From positions 6,118-70,117 of the forward strand of contig JBLIOE010000018.1 in the NCBI GenBank assembly GCA_047639555.1: 64,000 bases of DNA, written 5' to 3'. This document shows positions 34,194-43,232 of the stretch, piece by piece. Positions within the stretch are counted from its first letter, which is position 1. Each line of letters opens with the position of its first letter. The stretch is from JAJRXC01 sp047639555 (lineage in GTDB: Bacteria; Actinomycetota; Acidimicrobiia; Acidimicrobiales; Aldehydirespiratoraceae). Both the position numbers and the translations under genes were made by a program. The notes below the pieces were generated by a model that was given only the letters and a program-made list of their open reading frames with translations, ran no database searches and was not told the DNA's origin.

Positions 34194-35009
34194 TCACTTC
34201 ACTGAGCCGTGGCGTTCGATGACCAGGGTTCCCGCGCACAATCCCATTCGCCCGGCCTCATCGAAGAGATCGGCCGACTTGAAACCGGTACCGACCGGCT
34301 GTGCGACACAATCGGACCGGAGGCCAATCCATCGGCCCACGGGCTCCCGAGCGAAGTGGATCGTGAGGTCGGCATTGCGAAACGACCACGTGTCGTACGG
34401 GAGCTGGCGAACAACAGCGTTGCTCGCGTAGTCGGCGGCGACCGCCGCTAACTCCGTGCCTTTCAGCTCGGTTCCCTCGACCACCGGAATACCCATGCTG
34501 ATCCAGTCGTGCGTGCGTCGATCACTCTCCAACCGGACCCGATCGAGAATCAGGGCATTGCTGTCGAACGAATCCCACCCGACGAATTCGGCGGCGGAGT
34601 AGTTCGGTTCGGTGAGCGCGGGGGCCGTCGCTGGGTCAAAGGGGTTCTCATGAGCGAGCGCCCGCGGTGGGAGCTCGAGATCGTCGCGGCGCACGATCAC
34701 GCTTGTTGCGGTCGCGACCTCGCGCCCTTCGGCGGTGAGCACTGCGGTGGCCCGCTGCACCCGCCGTGCGCCGGTCGCCTCGGAGACCTGCAATTCCAGG
34801 GGCGCCATGGGGACGGGTGCCAGGATCTCCACGGTGACGCGCGCGAGAGTGCCTTCTGCCGGGGTGAGCTGTCCGGTGAAGAGGGCCGCAATAGGTGCTC
34901 CATGGACGAGCGTGCGGTCCCACGGGCCAACCGCGGCTTGCGTGGGCATGAAGCGACGAGCGCGGTCGTGAGCGAAGAGCGCGGTGGCGCTTGAGTTCGG
35001 GGGAGCCAT
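34194..35009 (-). CDS. Acyl-CoA thioesterase-like protein (4HBT_3 / TesB-like)
   Basis: This 271-residue protein resembles double hot-dog thioesterase-like proteins: N-terminal PTQAAVGPWDRTLVHGAPIAALFTG, middle RRVQRATAVLTAEGREVATATS, and C-terminal WIGLRSDCVAQPVGTGFKSADLFD with the usual G-x-G-x-x-x-x-D pattern. It would hydrolyse an acyl-CoA or bind it. ATG at 35009 is preferred. It is divergent from the sulfotransferase, with an operator-like site between. Confidence 0.82.
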   Translation of the reverse strand: MAPPNSSATALFAHDRARRFMPTQAAVGPWDRTLVHGAPIAALFTGQLTPAEGTLARVTVEILAPVPMAPLELQVSEATGARRVQRATAVLTAEGREVATATSVIVRRDDLELPPRALAHENPFDPATAPALTEPNYSAAEFVGWDSFDSNALILDRVRLESDRRTHDWISMGIPVVEGTELKGTELAAVAADYASNAVVRQLPYDTWSFRNADLTIHFAREPVGRWIGLRSDCVAQPVGTGFKSADLFDEAGRMGLCAGTLVIERHGSVK

Positions 35010-35036
35010 GGGAGCAGAGTAGCGCCGTCTAAATAT

Positions 35037-35050
35037 CGACGTCGAAGTCA
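35037..35050. promoter_or_regulatory. Operator candidate, cGACGTCGAaGTCA
   Basis: This site differs from the perfect palindrome at two positions. It lies between the divergent thioesterase (start 35009) and sulfotransferase (start 35071). Confidence 0.5.
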
Positions 35051-35070
35051 GATTGTGGCATCGTCGCGTC

Positions 35071-36327
35071 ATGAACGAACCAGCCGTGGGTTGGCAGCCG
35101 CAGCCGCGGCCGCCGTGGGTGACGAAGTTGAACCTCATCGGCGAGAATCGCGGCTCACCGGCGAATTTCATCGCGCTCGACGAAGCATCTGTGTTGGAAG
35201 CAGCGCAGGACGCGACCGGCCTTTCGGACTTCGGCGGCGACGAGTGGCGTGAACCGTTTGGACTGCTCGTCAGCGACCTCGACGAGGTTGCCGAGCTGAC
35301 ACTGGCCGGTCGGATCATGGCTCGGTCCGAGCTGATCCGGTCACTCATGGTGCGACTCGAAATGGCAGAGGTCGAACGTCAGCATCCGGAGATTCTTGAG
35401 CAGTTGGTCGAACAGCCGATCTTCATCACCGGCATGGGAAGAACGGGGACCTCAATCCTCTTCGAGCTCCTCGCCGAGGACCCCGCGCTGCGGGCACCAA
35501 TGGCCTGGGAACTGCGTTACCCATCGCCGCCGCCGCAGCGGGCAACCCGAGACACCGATCCTCGGATTGCCAAAGCCGCCGCCGACACCGGAATGTGGAC
35601 AGAAATCACACCGGAGTTTCTGGCGATCCACGAGACGCACCCCGACGGTCCCGACGAAGACTCGTCCGGCCAGATCCACGAGTTCGCGTCGCCGGTGTGG
35701 ACGGCGACACATCGCGTGCCCAACTACGAGGCGTGGCTTCAGGGCAGCGGGATGACCCAAGCCTTCCGCTTTCATCGGCGCCTTCTGCAGCATCTGCAAT
35801 GGAGGGATCCCGGCCAGTGGATTCTGAAGGCGCCCGCGCATCTTTCGTGTTTGCCGAGTCTCTTCGCGGAGTATCCCGATGCCCGGGTGATCCACACACA
35901 CCGTGATCCGCTGAAGGTCTTGGCGTCCACCGCGAACATGTTGGCAACGCTGCGCTGGCAGCGATCGGATCGTGTCGACCATGAGGAGATCGCCCAAACC
36001 ATCGGTTTCGGGTATCCAGTCCTGCTCGACATGGTCATCGAGCAGCGCGACTCGGGCGAGGTTCCCGGCGACCGATTCGTCGACGTGCGCTTCGCCGATC
36101 TGATGGCCGATCACCTGGCCACGATCCGAACCCTCTACGGGAAACTCGGGCTGGAACTCAGCGAAGAAGCGGCCAGCCGAATGGCGCACTACATCGAATC
36201 CCGCCCCAAGGGCCGCCACGGCGTGGCGAGTTACCGCTTCGAGCACATGGGAATTGATCTCGAGAGCACCCGGGAAATGTTTGCGGGCTACATGGCGCGA
36301 TTCGACGTTCCCGAGGAGGAGCTGTGA
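35071..36327 (+). CDS. Sulfotransferase family protein
   Basis: This 418-residue protein has the PAPS-binding P-loop at residues 121-128 (GMGRTGTS), preceded by IFITG, and the second PAPS strand DARVIHTHRDPLKVLAST. This is the actinobacterial Sulfotransfer_3 group, found near lipid genes in mycobacteria and relatives. The true acceptor is unknown; some members may not transfer sulfate. ATG at 35071 is used. It overlaps the DUF1214 gene by ATGA. Confidence 0.88.
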   Translation: MNEPAVGWQPQPRPPWVTKLNLIGENRGSPANFIALDEASVLEAAQDATGLSDFGGDEWREPFGLLVSDLDEVAELTLAGRIMARSELIRSLMVRLEMAEVERQHPEILEQLVEQPIFITGMGRTGTSILFELLAEDPALRAPMAWELRYPSPPPQRATRDTDPRIAKAAADTGMWTEITPEFLAIHETHPDGPDEDSSGQIHEFASPVWTATHRVPNYEAWLQGSGMTQAFRFHRRLLQHLQWRDPGQWILKAPAHLSCLPSLFAEYPDARVIHTHRDPLKVLASTANMLATLRWQRSDRVDHEEIAQTIGFGYPVLLDMVIEQRDSGEVPGDRFVDVRFADLMADHLATIRTLYGKLGLELSEEAASRMAHYIESRPKGRHGVASYRFEHMGIDLESTREMFAGYMARFDVPEEEL

Positions 36328-37505
36328 GTAACGAAACCGAGTCAGTCGACGCCGCGTGGGTCGACTTCGCCGCCCGACTCGCCGCGGCCGGTGCGAGTAT
36401 CACTGGTCCAGAGTTTCCGAGCGACGCTCGAATGCGAGCGGAGGGCTACCGCTACGTCGCCCGGCTCACCGCGCTCGCGCTACAGCTCTATCTGGAGTTT
36501 GGCGACGCTGACCGTCCGTCGTTCTTTCGGTACGGGGGCAACACCACGCCGTTCGGCGCGACGAACTGCGACAACCAGTACCTGCGGGCGTTCGTCGATC
36601 CGGCCGGCGTCTACCGCGTTTCCGGCGATGTCAGCGGACTCAAAGAGCTGCTCTTCTCCGTGCAAGACGGCGAGATGGTCCTCGGGAAGACCGACGTCCT
36701 GGCCGAAGTTTCTCTCGCCGACCTCGAGATCGGCGACGACGGCACAATCGAGTTGATGCTCGGTGGGCCTGAGCAGAGCGAAAACTGGGTGCCGCTCGGC
36801 GCCGATGCCGTTTACCTCAACGTTCGTCAGTTCATCGCGGACTGGGAGCGAGATCCGATCGCCACACTGCACATCGAACGCATCGATGATCAGGCGGCAA
36901 CGGATGCGGCGACTGTCACGCCCGCCGACGTCTCCGTCGCCCTCGACCGGGCCGCGACGTGGATCGAAGCCAGCGTGCCGTTCTGGAACCAATATTCCGA
37001 CGGGATGCGAGCGGGACTGCCAGTGAATCAGCTGTCGCCACCGAACCGGCCGGTTGGCGGCGCGGTCAACATGCTTCATGGCGGAGCCCGGTGGTCGCTC
37101 GAACCAGAGCAGGCGCTGATCGTCGAATTCGACGAGGTTGCCGCCAAGTACTGGTCGATCCAGACCTACATGCTCGGGTGGCTCCAGCCCCTAGATTTTG
37201 CTCGCCGGGTGACCAGCCAGAACGACGCCCAAGTCCACCGCGACGACGATGGCAAGATTCGGCTTGTCCTGGCCCACGAGGATCCCGGCGTGCAGAACTG
37301 GCTCGACACGTCGGGCCTCTCCGATGGTCTGGTGTCGTACCGCTGGATCAATCCTTCGAGTGAGGCCGGGCCGATATCGACGGTTGTCGACCTGTCGTCA
37401 GTCCGAGACCACCTGCCCGAGACCACCCCGGTGTTCACGACCACGGACCGGCAGACCCAGATCACCGCCCGGGTGCGTGGCGTTGACCGCCGCTTCCACC
37501 GCTAA
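36324..37505 (+). CDS. DUF1214-like protein of unknown function
   Basis: This 393-residue protein resembles the actinobacterial DUF1214 group by its C-terminal part: KYWSIQTYMLGWLQPLDFA, then QNDAQVHRDDDGKIRLVLAH and NWLDTSGLSDGLVSYRW. The N-terminal half (FFRYGGNTTPFGATNCDNQY) is also typical of such proteins near sulfotransferases. No signal peptide is visible. Function is unknown. It lies between a sulfotransferase and a lipocalin-like gene. Confidence 0.75.
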   Translation: MSNETESVDAAWVDFAARLAAAGASITGPEFPSDARMRAEGYRYVARLTALALQLYLEFGDADRPSFFRYGGNTTPFGATNCDNQYLRAFVDPAGVYRVSGDVSGLKELLFSVQDGEMVLGKTDVLAEVSLADLEIGDDGTIELMLGGPEQSENWVPLGADAVYLNVRQFIADWERDPIATLHIERIDDQAATDAATVTPADVSVALDRAATWIEASVPFWNQYSDGMRAGLPVNQLSPPNRPVGGAVNMLHGGARWSLEPEQALIVEFDEVAAKYWSIQTYMLGWLQPLDFARRVTSQNDAQVHRDDDGKIRLVLAHEDPGVQNWLDTSGLSDGLVSYRWINPSSEAGPISTVVDLSSVRDHLPETTPVFTTTDRQTQITARVRGVDRRFHR

Positions 37506-37533
37506 CCACCGACTCCCGATCCGAAAGCACACC

Positions 37534-38631
37534 ATGGGCTACTCCGCCGCCGACGAACGCTTCACTCACCAGCTCCCGCGCCCATTCGACGAGTTGCACC
37601 ATCCCGATGGCAGCTGGTCCGACCGGTGCTACTTCTTTGTGCACGCGCCCGACGGTTCGCTGCTCGTGACGAGTGGCTACGGGAACAACCCCAACCAGGG
37701 TCGCTCGAACGCATACGGCAAAGTGGCACTCGGCGACGGGCGCCATTGGGATCTCACGGCTGGACGCCGCATCAGCGCGTCGGACCAACATGAGCTCGCC
37801 ACTGGGCCGATGAAGTGGACCTGCCTCGAGCCGTTGAAACGGTGGCGAATCGAGCTGGGACCCAACGAATCCGGGATCGAGTGGGACATGGAATATGTGC
37901 CCCGCGCCCCGATGTGGGAACTCCTTCCGATGCACGTCGAGGTCGACGGCCGCACCCTCGTCGACATGTACCACATGAAGGAATCGGGGCTCTACAGCGG
38001 TTGGGTGCAGATCGATGGCGAGCGGATCTCGCTCGACGGATTCCCCGGCGGTCGCGATCGCACCTTCGGCGTCCGCGTCGCCGACGAGCTGGATTTCTGG
38101 CTCTGGCTTGACATCGGCTTCGAGGACCGGTCCTTTCAGGCTTGGGTCATCGAGTCACACGACGGAACGGTGCAGTACGTCGACGGAGGCATCACCCATG
38201 TCGACGGCACCCTGTCCAAGCGGTTTGTGAAGATCGACCACGAGATGGAGTTCGACGGCGATCGGAAACGACCGACGAAAACGAAGATGGTCTTTACTGA
38301 TGAGGATGGCGTCGAGTACCGCGTCACGGGCGAAGCGCCCTTCCCGCACGTCAACGTCTACTACGGCCAACCGTTGGAGAAGATGACCGTCGAGCGTCCC
38401 GAGAACGGTGGATACCTCGTGCACTATCCCTGGGACAGCACCAATCGCGAGGACCTCGTCGCGGTCGAGGAACGGGCCATGTCGATCGATCAGTTGATGC
38501 ACTTCGAGTGTGATGGCATGGCCGGCCACGGCATCTTCGAGATCCTCAGCGGGGGCGCGGGCCCGGCGAAGTATCCGAACTGGCCGGTTATGGATATGAC
38601 CGCATTCCGGCAGAAGCCCGGCGGCGAATAG
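37534..38631 (+). CDS. Lipocalin-like (CrtC/AttH-related, DUF7064-type) protein
   Basis: This 365-residue protein is mainly beta strand, with a double lipocalin-like plan (SWSDRCYFFVHAPDGSLLVT, GFPGGRDRTFGVRVADELDF). It belongs, as far as I can judge, to the DUF7064/7065 group related to hydroxyneurosporene synthase/AttH. These may bind or change hydrophobic cyclic molecules. A second gene of this kind is at 44416. It is the last gene of the sulfotransferase operon and convergent with the SDR at 38655. Confidence 0.7.
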   Translation: MGYSAADERFTHQLPRPFDELHHPDGSWSDRCYFFVHAPDGSLLVTSGYGNNPNQGRSNAYGKVALGDGRHWDLTAGRRISASDQHELATGPMKWTCLEPLKRWRIELGPNESGIEWDMEYVPRAPMWELLPMHVEVDGRTLVDMYHMKESGLYSGWVQIDGERISLDGFPGGRDRTFGVRVADELDFWLWLDIGFEDRSFQAWVIESHDGTVQYVDGGITHVDGTLSKRFVKIDHEMEFDGDRKRPTKTKMVFTDEDGVEYRVTGEAPFPHVNVYYGQPLEKMTVERPENGGYLVHYPWDSTNREDLVAVEERAMSIDQLMHFECDGMAGHGIFEILSGGAGPAKYPNWPVMDMTAFRQKPGGE

Positions 38632-38654
38632 GGCCGCAAGCTCGACCTTCGGCG

Positions 38655-39437
38655 TCAGCCCTGCATGTAGGACCCGGCGTCGACTGGGATCGACTGTCCG
38701 GTGATGGTGCGGCTTTCATCGCTGGCGAGAAACAGGGCCAGGTTGGTCACGTCGTCGGTGGTCGAAATGTCGCGCAGGGCGACGTTGCGCAGCAACCGCG
38801 CCCGATGCGATTCGTAGTCGACGCCCTGCTCTTCGGCCGTACGGCGGACCCAGTTCTGCCAGAGCTCGGTGTCGATGGCGCCGGGCACAACGCAGTTGCA
38901 ACGAATGCCGTATTCGCCGACGTCGAGCGCCACCGCTTTGGTGAGCGCACGGAGCGAGGCTTTGGCCGTGACGTAGTGGCTCTTGCGGGCCATCCCCGCG
39001 TAGGAGGCGGTGGACGAAAAGTTGAGGATCACGCCGGCGCGGCGCTCAAGCATCGATTGGCGGAGGACTTCCCGGGTGCAAAGCATCGCCGCCGTGACAT
39101 CGATCGCGATCGTGTCATTCCAGTTCTCCAGGGTCTGCTCCCAGATGGGCATGTCGGTGCCGGGGGCCGCAGCGTTGTTGCACATCACGTCGACGTGACC
39201 GAACTCCTCGACGGCTCGGGCAACCATCGCAATGACATCGTCCTCGACGGTCACGTCGGCTCGCATGGCGATCGCGCCGTCACCGGCAGCCGCGGCGGCT
39301 TTCTCCACCAGTTCCTCGCGACGCGCGGCGAGCAGAACCTTCGCTCCCTCGGCCACGAAGCGGGCGGCCATCACGGGGCCGAGCCCGGAGCTCGCGCCGG
39401 TGATGATGGCGACCTTGCCCGCGAGACGACCGCTCAT
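38655..39437 (-). CDS. Short-chain dehydrogenase/reductase (SDR)
   Basis: This 260-residue classical SDR shows IITGASSGLGPVMAARF near the start, NNAAAPGTD in the middle and the catalytic YVTAK (residues near 160). It would oxidise a hydroxyl or reduce a ketone with NAD(P)(H). It is the last gene of the six-gene minus-strand operon from 45597 and overlaps the SnoaL-like gene by 4 bp. Confidence 0.9.
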   Translation of the reverse strand: MSGRLAGKVAIITGASSGLGPVMAARFVAEGAKVLLAARREELVEKAAAAAGDGAIAMRADVTVEDDVIAMVARAVEEFGHVDVMCNNAAAPGTDMPIWEQTLENWNDTIAIDVTAAMLCTREVLRQSMLERRAGVILNFSSTASYAGMARKSHYVTAKASLRALTKAVALDVGEYGIRCNCVVPGAIDTELWQNWVRRTAEEQGVDYESHRARLLRNVALRDISTTDDVTNLALFLASDESRTITGQSIPVDAGSYMQG

Positions 39438-39928
39438 GTCGGGCCCTCGGGGAACAATTCAGTGAGTGCCGCGCCGAACAGTTCGCTGCCGACCCCGGAC
39501 TCGTCGAGCAGCCGGTTGATTCGACGACGCACCCGCCAGGCGGATCCCGATCGCTCGAGGTCCCAGCGCACCGCGCTGACCCGCCACAAGTAATAGCGGC
39601 GTTCTTCACGGCGCATGATCAGGGAGTAGTTGACCGCAGTGGCGTCGTCGTCGCCAACATCGATCAGCAATGGTCCGCCGAAGTGGGCAACGCCCTCGGC
39701 CATAAGGCGTTGGTGACCGTCGCTTTGCAACATCGCGTCTACGGAACCAGCACCCTGGAACGGGTCCTGGTTCGCATCCCAGTCGTACTCGCCGTCTTCG
39801 AGCCAGAGGTCGGCGGCAAATCCCGACCTTCCAGCGTCGGCGGCCGGGCCGTAGGACATGAGGAGCCGCTGGATCGCCGATTCGTCCTCGAGCCGACGAA
39901 CCCGCGCTTCGAGGTCTGACTCACCCAT
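39434..39928 (-). CDS. SnoaL/NTF2-like protein
   Basis: This 164-residue protein starts LEARVRRLEDESAIQRLLMSYGPAAD and continues LWLEDGEYDWDANQDPFQG, the common form of single-domain SnoaL-like proteins (SnoaL_4). Such proteins are isomerases, dehydratases or ring-hydroxylating-dioxygenase small-subunit relatives. Function is unknown here. It overlaps the LLM gene by 8 bp and the SDR by 4 bp. Confidence 0.8.
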   Translation of the reverse strand: MGESDLEARVRRLEDESAIQRLLMSYGPAADAGRSGFAADLWLEDGEYDWDANQDPFQGAGSVDAMLQSDGHQRLMAEGVAHFGGPLLIDVGDDDATAVNYSLIMRREERRYYLWRVSAVRWDLERSGSAWRVRRRINRLLDESGVGSELFGAALTELFPEGPT

Positions 39929-40790
39929 TGCTGTCTCCCATTGCGGTGTGAAGGTTGGCGAGCGCTTCCAGCTTCTCGAGGTAGTCGCTCCGCGCCTCGT
40001 GGCGAAATGTTGCGTAGGTAATCGTCGCGCCGCAGGCGGCGGTTTCGGCGAGAATCTCCTGAGTCTGGTCCGGCTCGTCGATGGGATCCACGCGTTTGAC
40101 CGCAGGAAGAATCACCTCGAATCCCTGTGGCACGTCGATCTTCGCCAACCATTCTTTGGCCTCGGTCGCTCGCACGGCGAAGGGGTTCCAGCCGTCGCCG
40201 AGTGTCACCGCTCGGCGCAACGACCGCCGCGTGCGGCCGCCGACCCAGATGGGCACGTGCGCTTGTACTGCGGTGGGGTCGATGACGAAGCCGCTGAAGT
40301 CGTAGTGCTCGCCGTGGTACTCGGGCTCGCGTTGTGAGAGCGAGGCGCGCAGGGCGCGCAGGGCGTCGTCCCCGCGACTCCCGCGGTCGTCAAACGGGGC
40401 GCCAATCAAGTCGAACTCGGCTTCCAGACTGCCGACACCGACGCCCAGGGTCAGCCGACCCCCGCTCACGACATCGAGCGTGCCGTAGCGCTTCGCGATC
40501 TCCAGCGGGTGGTGGTAGCCGAGAACGAGGACGTGGGTCGCGAAGCGAATCTGCGTCGTGCGAGCGGCGAGATAACCGAACGTGGCGAGCGGATCCCAAT
40601 AGCGGGCGCCCCGCCGTTCGAGTTCGGTGGCCGGAAGCCCAATGTGTTCGCTGCAGGTGAGGTGGTGGTAACCGAGCCGGTCGGCGGCCTCGGCCACCGT
40701 GGCGAGGTCATCGATCGTCCCGTGGTCTTCCCAGGCGGCGTGGGTGCCTGGGTTCAGCGTCACGATCGGGGATGCCAGGGCAAGTCTCAT
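39921..40790 (-). CDS. LLM-class F420-dependent oxidoreductase
   Basis: This 289-residue protein has the luciferase-like TIM barrel: GYHHLTCSEHIGLP, VLVLGYHHPLEIAKRYGTLD, SGGRLTLGVGVGSLEAEF and PIWVGGRTRRSLRRA. Actinobacterial members of this subgroup use coenzyme F420 rather than FMN. ATG at 40790 overlaps the GH3-esterase stop by ATGA. It lies in a P450/SDR operon and likely reduces or oxidises a pathway intermediate. Confidence 0.87.
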   Translation of the reverse strand: MRLALASPIVTLNPGTHAAWEDHGTIDDLATVAEAADRLGYHHLTCSEHIGLPATELERRGARYWDPLATFGYLAARTTQIRFATHVLVLGYHHPLEIAKRYGTLDVVSGGRLTLGVGVGSLEAEFDLIGAPFDDRGSRGDDALRALRASLSQREPEYHGEHYDFSGFVIDPTAVQAHVPIWVGGRTRRSLRRAVTLGDGWNPFAVRATEAKEWLAKIDVPQGFEVILPAVKRVDPIDEPDQTQEILAETAACGATITYATFRHEARSDYLEKLEALANLHTAMGDSNG

Positions 40791-42904
40791 AGGGCCCTCC
40801 CGAGCCAAGCAGCGATACGTTCGATGCTTTGTGTCGCTTCGGTGAGACCAGGTTCGTTGAGATCGCCGGTGCCTGGCTCGTGCTCGCAGGTGACATCCAC
40901 GCCGGCCGCGGCGAGATCCGCGGCGTAGGCCTCGCCGGATGCTCGCAGCACGTCGGTGTCGGAGTTGAGGATGTAGATCGGCGGCTGTCCGCTCACGTCA
41001 CCGACCCCGGGGAAGGCGTACGGGTCCTCGAAGACCTCCTCGGTCCCGGCGTAGTTCAGCTGCATCCAGCGGAAGATTCGATCGGACATCGCCGCCCGGA
41101 TCGCCTTGGTTGCCGCCGTCAGCTCGTCAACCATCTCGGGGAGTTCGGCGTGCAGTGTCGGGTACACGAGCACGACCGACGCGGGAGGCTGGCCTTCGCC
41201 GTCGCGGAGTCGTTTGGCCACGCCTGCCGCGAGTGAAGCCCCGGCGCTGGCGCCGCCCAGGTGGAGTGCGCCCGCGGCGGTCAGCTCCTCGGCGTGCTCC
41301 ACGGCCCATTGCCAAGCCGCGAGCACCTCATCGAATGGCACGGGGAAGTGCACGTCGCCGAGACACTTCTGGTAGTCGACGGACAGCACGCCAAACCCGC
41401 GGGCGGCGAGCATCAAGCTCACCCAGTGAGCCTCCGGCATATCGAGGTCGCCGGCCGCGAAGCCGCCGCCGTGGACCCACACGAACGCGCCACGACTTGG
41501 CTCGGTGGGGTGCCGGTAGAGCCGCGTGGGGACATCGCCGTGAGGTCCAGGAATCGCGATGTCGCGGGTCTTGATCGCGGCGAGCACTGGGTCGTTCATG
41601 TAGGTCGAGGGATCGGGGCCTGGCGGCATCATGGCGGCGAGCCCGGCCGGTCCCATCGATTCGAGCGTGGCGAACATCGCCTCCATGTCGGGTGCATAGC
41701 GCAGCCCGGGGCCGAAACCGAACGTGGGCTCCGCCGTATCGAACGGCACGTCGCTGCGGCTCTCGACGACGGCGTCCATCGAGCGAGGCAAGTCGAACGG
41801 CAGGTTGCCCTCGGGTTCGACCTCGCCAAACAACACTTCGACGAGCGCCCGGTCGGCGATTCCGTAGTTGGCGACGATGGCTGCCGCCTCCTTGACCAGG
41901 GGCTCGATCACAGCCGGTCGTTCGATGTAGATGTCGATCACGGTGGGAACTGTTCGGCAAATTGCGAGCAATCGCTCGACCTCGTCGGCGAGGAACTCCA
42001 GCGAGCCGCCGTGGAACATGTCGGCGATGCCACCGCCGCCTCGTGGCACCCACGGCGTCTTCAATCGGATGATGGCCACCTCAGCGTCGGCCGGACCGTC
42101 AACGACGACGCCGTACCCCTCGAGCGCCTCGTTGGCGGCGTTTCCCTCCGCGAAACCTTCGGCGTAGACCGCGATGCCCGATGACAGCGGCAAAGTGACC
42201 GAGTCGTTGACCAGAACCGTGACCGCTCGTTGCTGCGCTCGCCGGCCGGCCGCGTGGTGTGAGGGGCGCTCGAGCACGGTCGTCGCCTGGTCCTCGTCGA
42301 CGAACCTCTGATCGAAGAGCCCGAGTGCGAACTTCTCCCGCAGTAACCGGCGAGCCGACTCGTCGACCCGGGTCTCGGCCACGCGTCCGCTCTGCACCAG
42401 GCGCACGAGTCGATCGACACAGTGCTCACCGCCGAACTGGTCGATGCCCGCATCAAGCAGTTTCACCATCCGCTCGTCCTCATCGAGATGCTCGACGCCC
42501 CACGCTTTCGCGCGGCCGAGGTCACCCATTTCGGGCGCCTTGTCGGTGATGAGGCCCCAGTCGGTGCAGACGATTCCCTCGAAGCCGAGCTGTTCGCGGA
42601 GCAGTCCGGTGATGATCGATCGGCTGAAACTGAAGCCCACCTCTTCGTGTTCGGTGCCGATGGGCATGCCGTAGTACGGCATCATCTGCGACGTTCCAGC
42701 TTGGATTGCGGCCCGGAACGGTTCGAGGTGGTAGTCGAAATGGTCGCCGGAGTAGACCTGCTCCCTGCCCCACGGGAAGTGCGGATCGTCGCCGTCGAGC
42801 TGCGGACCGCCGCCCGGGAAGTGCTTGGTCATCGTCGCAACAGAGTTCGGGCCGAGCGTCTCGGTCTGGAACCCCTCGACATACGCAGCGACGAGGCGGG
42901 TTGT
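40787..42904 (-). pseudogene. GH3 glycosidase remainder fused to HSL-type esterase (5' part out of frame)
   Basis: This open stretch starts with TTRLVAAYVEGFQTETL and continues a GH3 barrel (MTKHFPGGGPQLDGDD, GFEGIVCTDWGLITD with the nucleophile Asp, then the C-terminal sandwich). From about 41570 it is fused to an alpha/beta hydrolase (WVHGGGFAAGD, LGGASAGASL). The esterase end reads EPGTGDLNEPG, where relatives have an HG pair with the catalytic His, so that residue is missing. The N-terminal GH3 part is in another frame (42900-43232). The frame continues upstream to 43027 but that part does not look coding. The GH3-esterase fusion itself is unusual. Confidence 0.75.
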
Positions 42905-43232
42905 CGGTGAAGTGGTTGCGGGGGTCGGTCGACAACGTGACCGGAATCGCCAGTGGATGGGTCGCTGCGATCCGCTGCATCTCGTTGTGCCACGCCGCGA
43001 AGGATCGTCCGTCAGGCGTCGATCCAAGAATGTTGAAGTGTCGCAACCCGGCCTCGGTGATCATCTTGCGAGGCGCTTCGACCGGGAACATTGGGTCTTC
43101 GGCATCGAGGTCGCCGGCAAACACCAGCATGTGAAACAACATCCCGGCTTTGTCCTCCAGCGTCATCCGTTCGAGGAGGTCGTCCACCCGCTGGTCGACG
43201 TCGAGCTGGTCGTCTTGGTACGGGTGGGTCAT
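42900..43232 (-). pseudogene. GH3 glycosidase N-terminal fragment, upstream of deletion
   Basis: ATG at 43232 opens DVDQRVDDLLERMTLEDKAG and reaches STDPRNHFTDN at residue 111, normal for GH3. The sequence then shifts frame to the piece at 42904. In relatives, about 60-80 residues lie between these two parts, including the EPRW...GTFGED stretch, so an internal deletion with frameshift near 42900-42905 is inferred. The start overlaps the P450 stop by ATGA, so the gene was a normal operon member. Confidence 0.7.
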
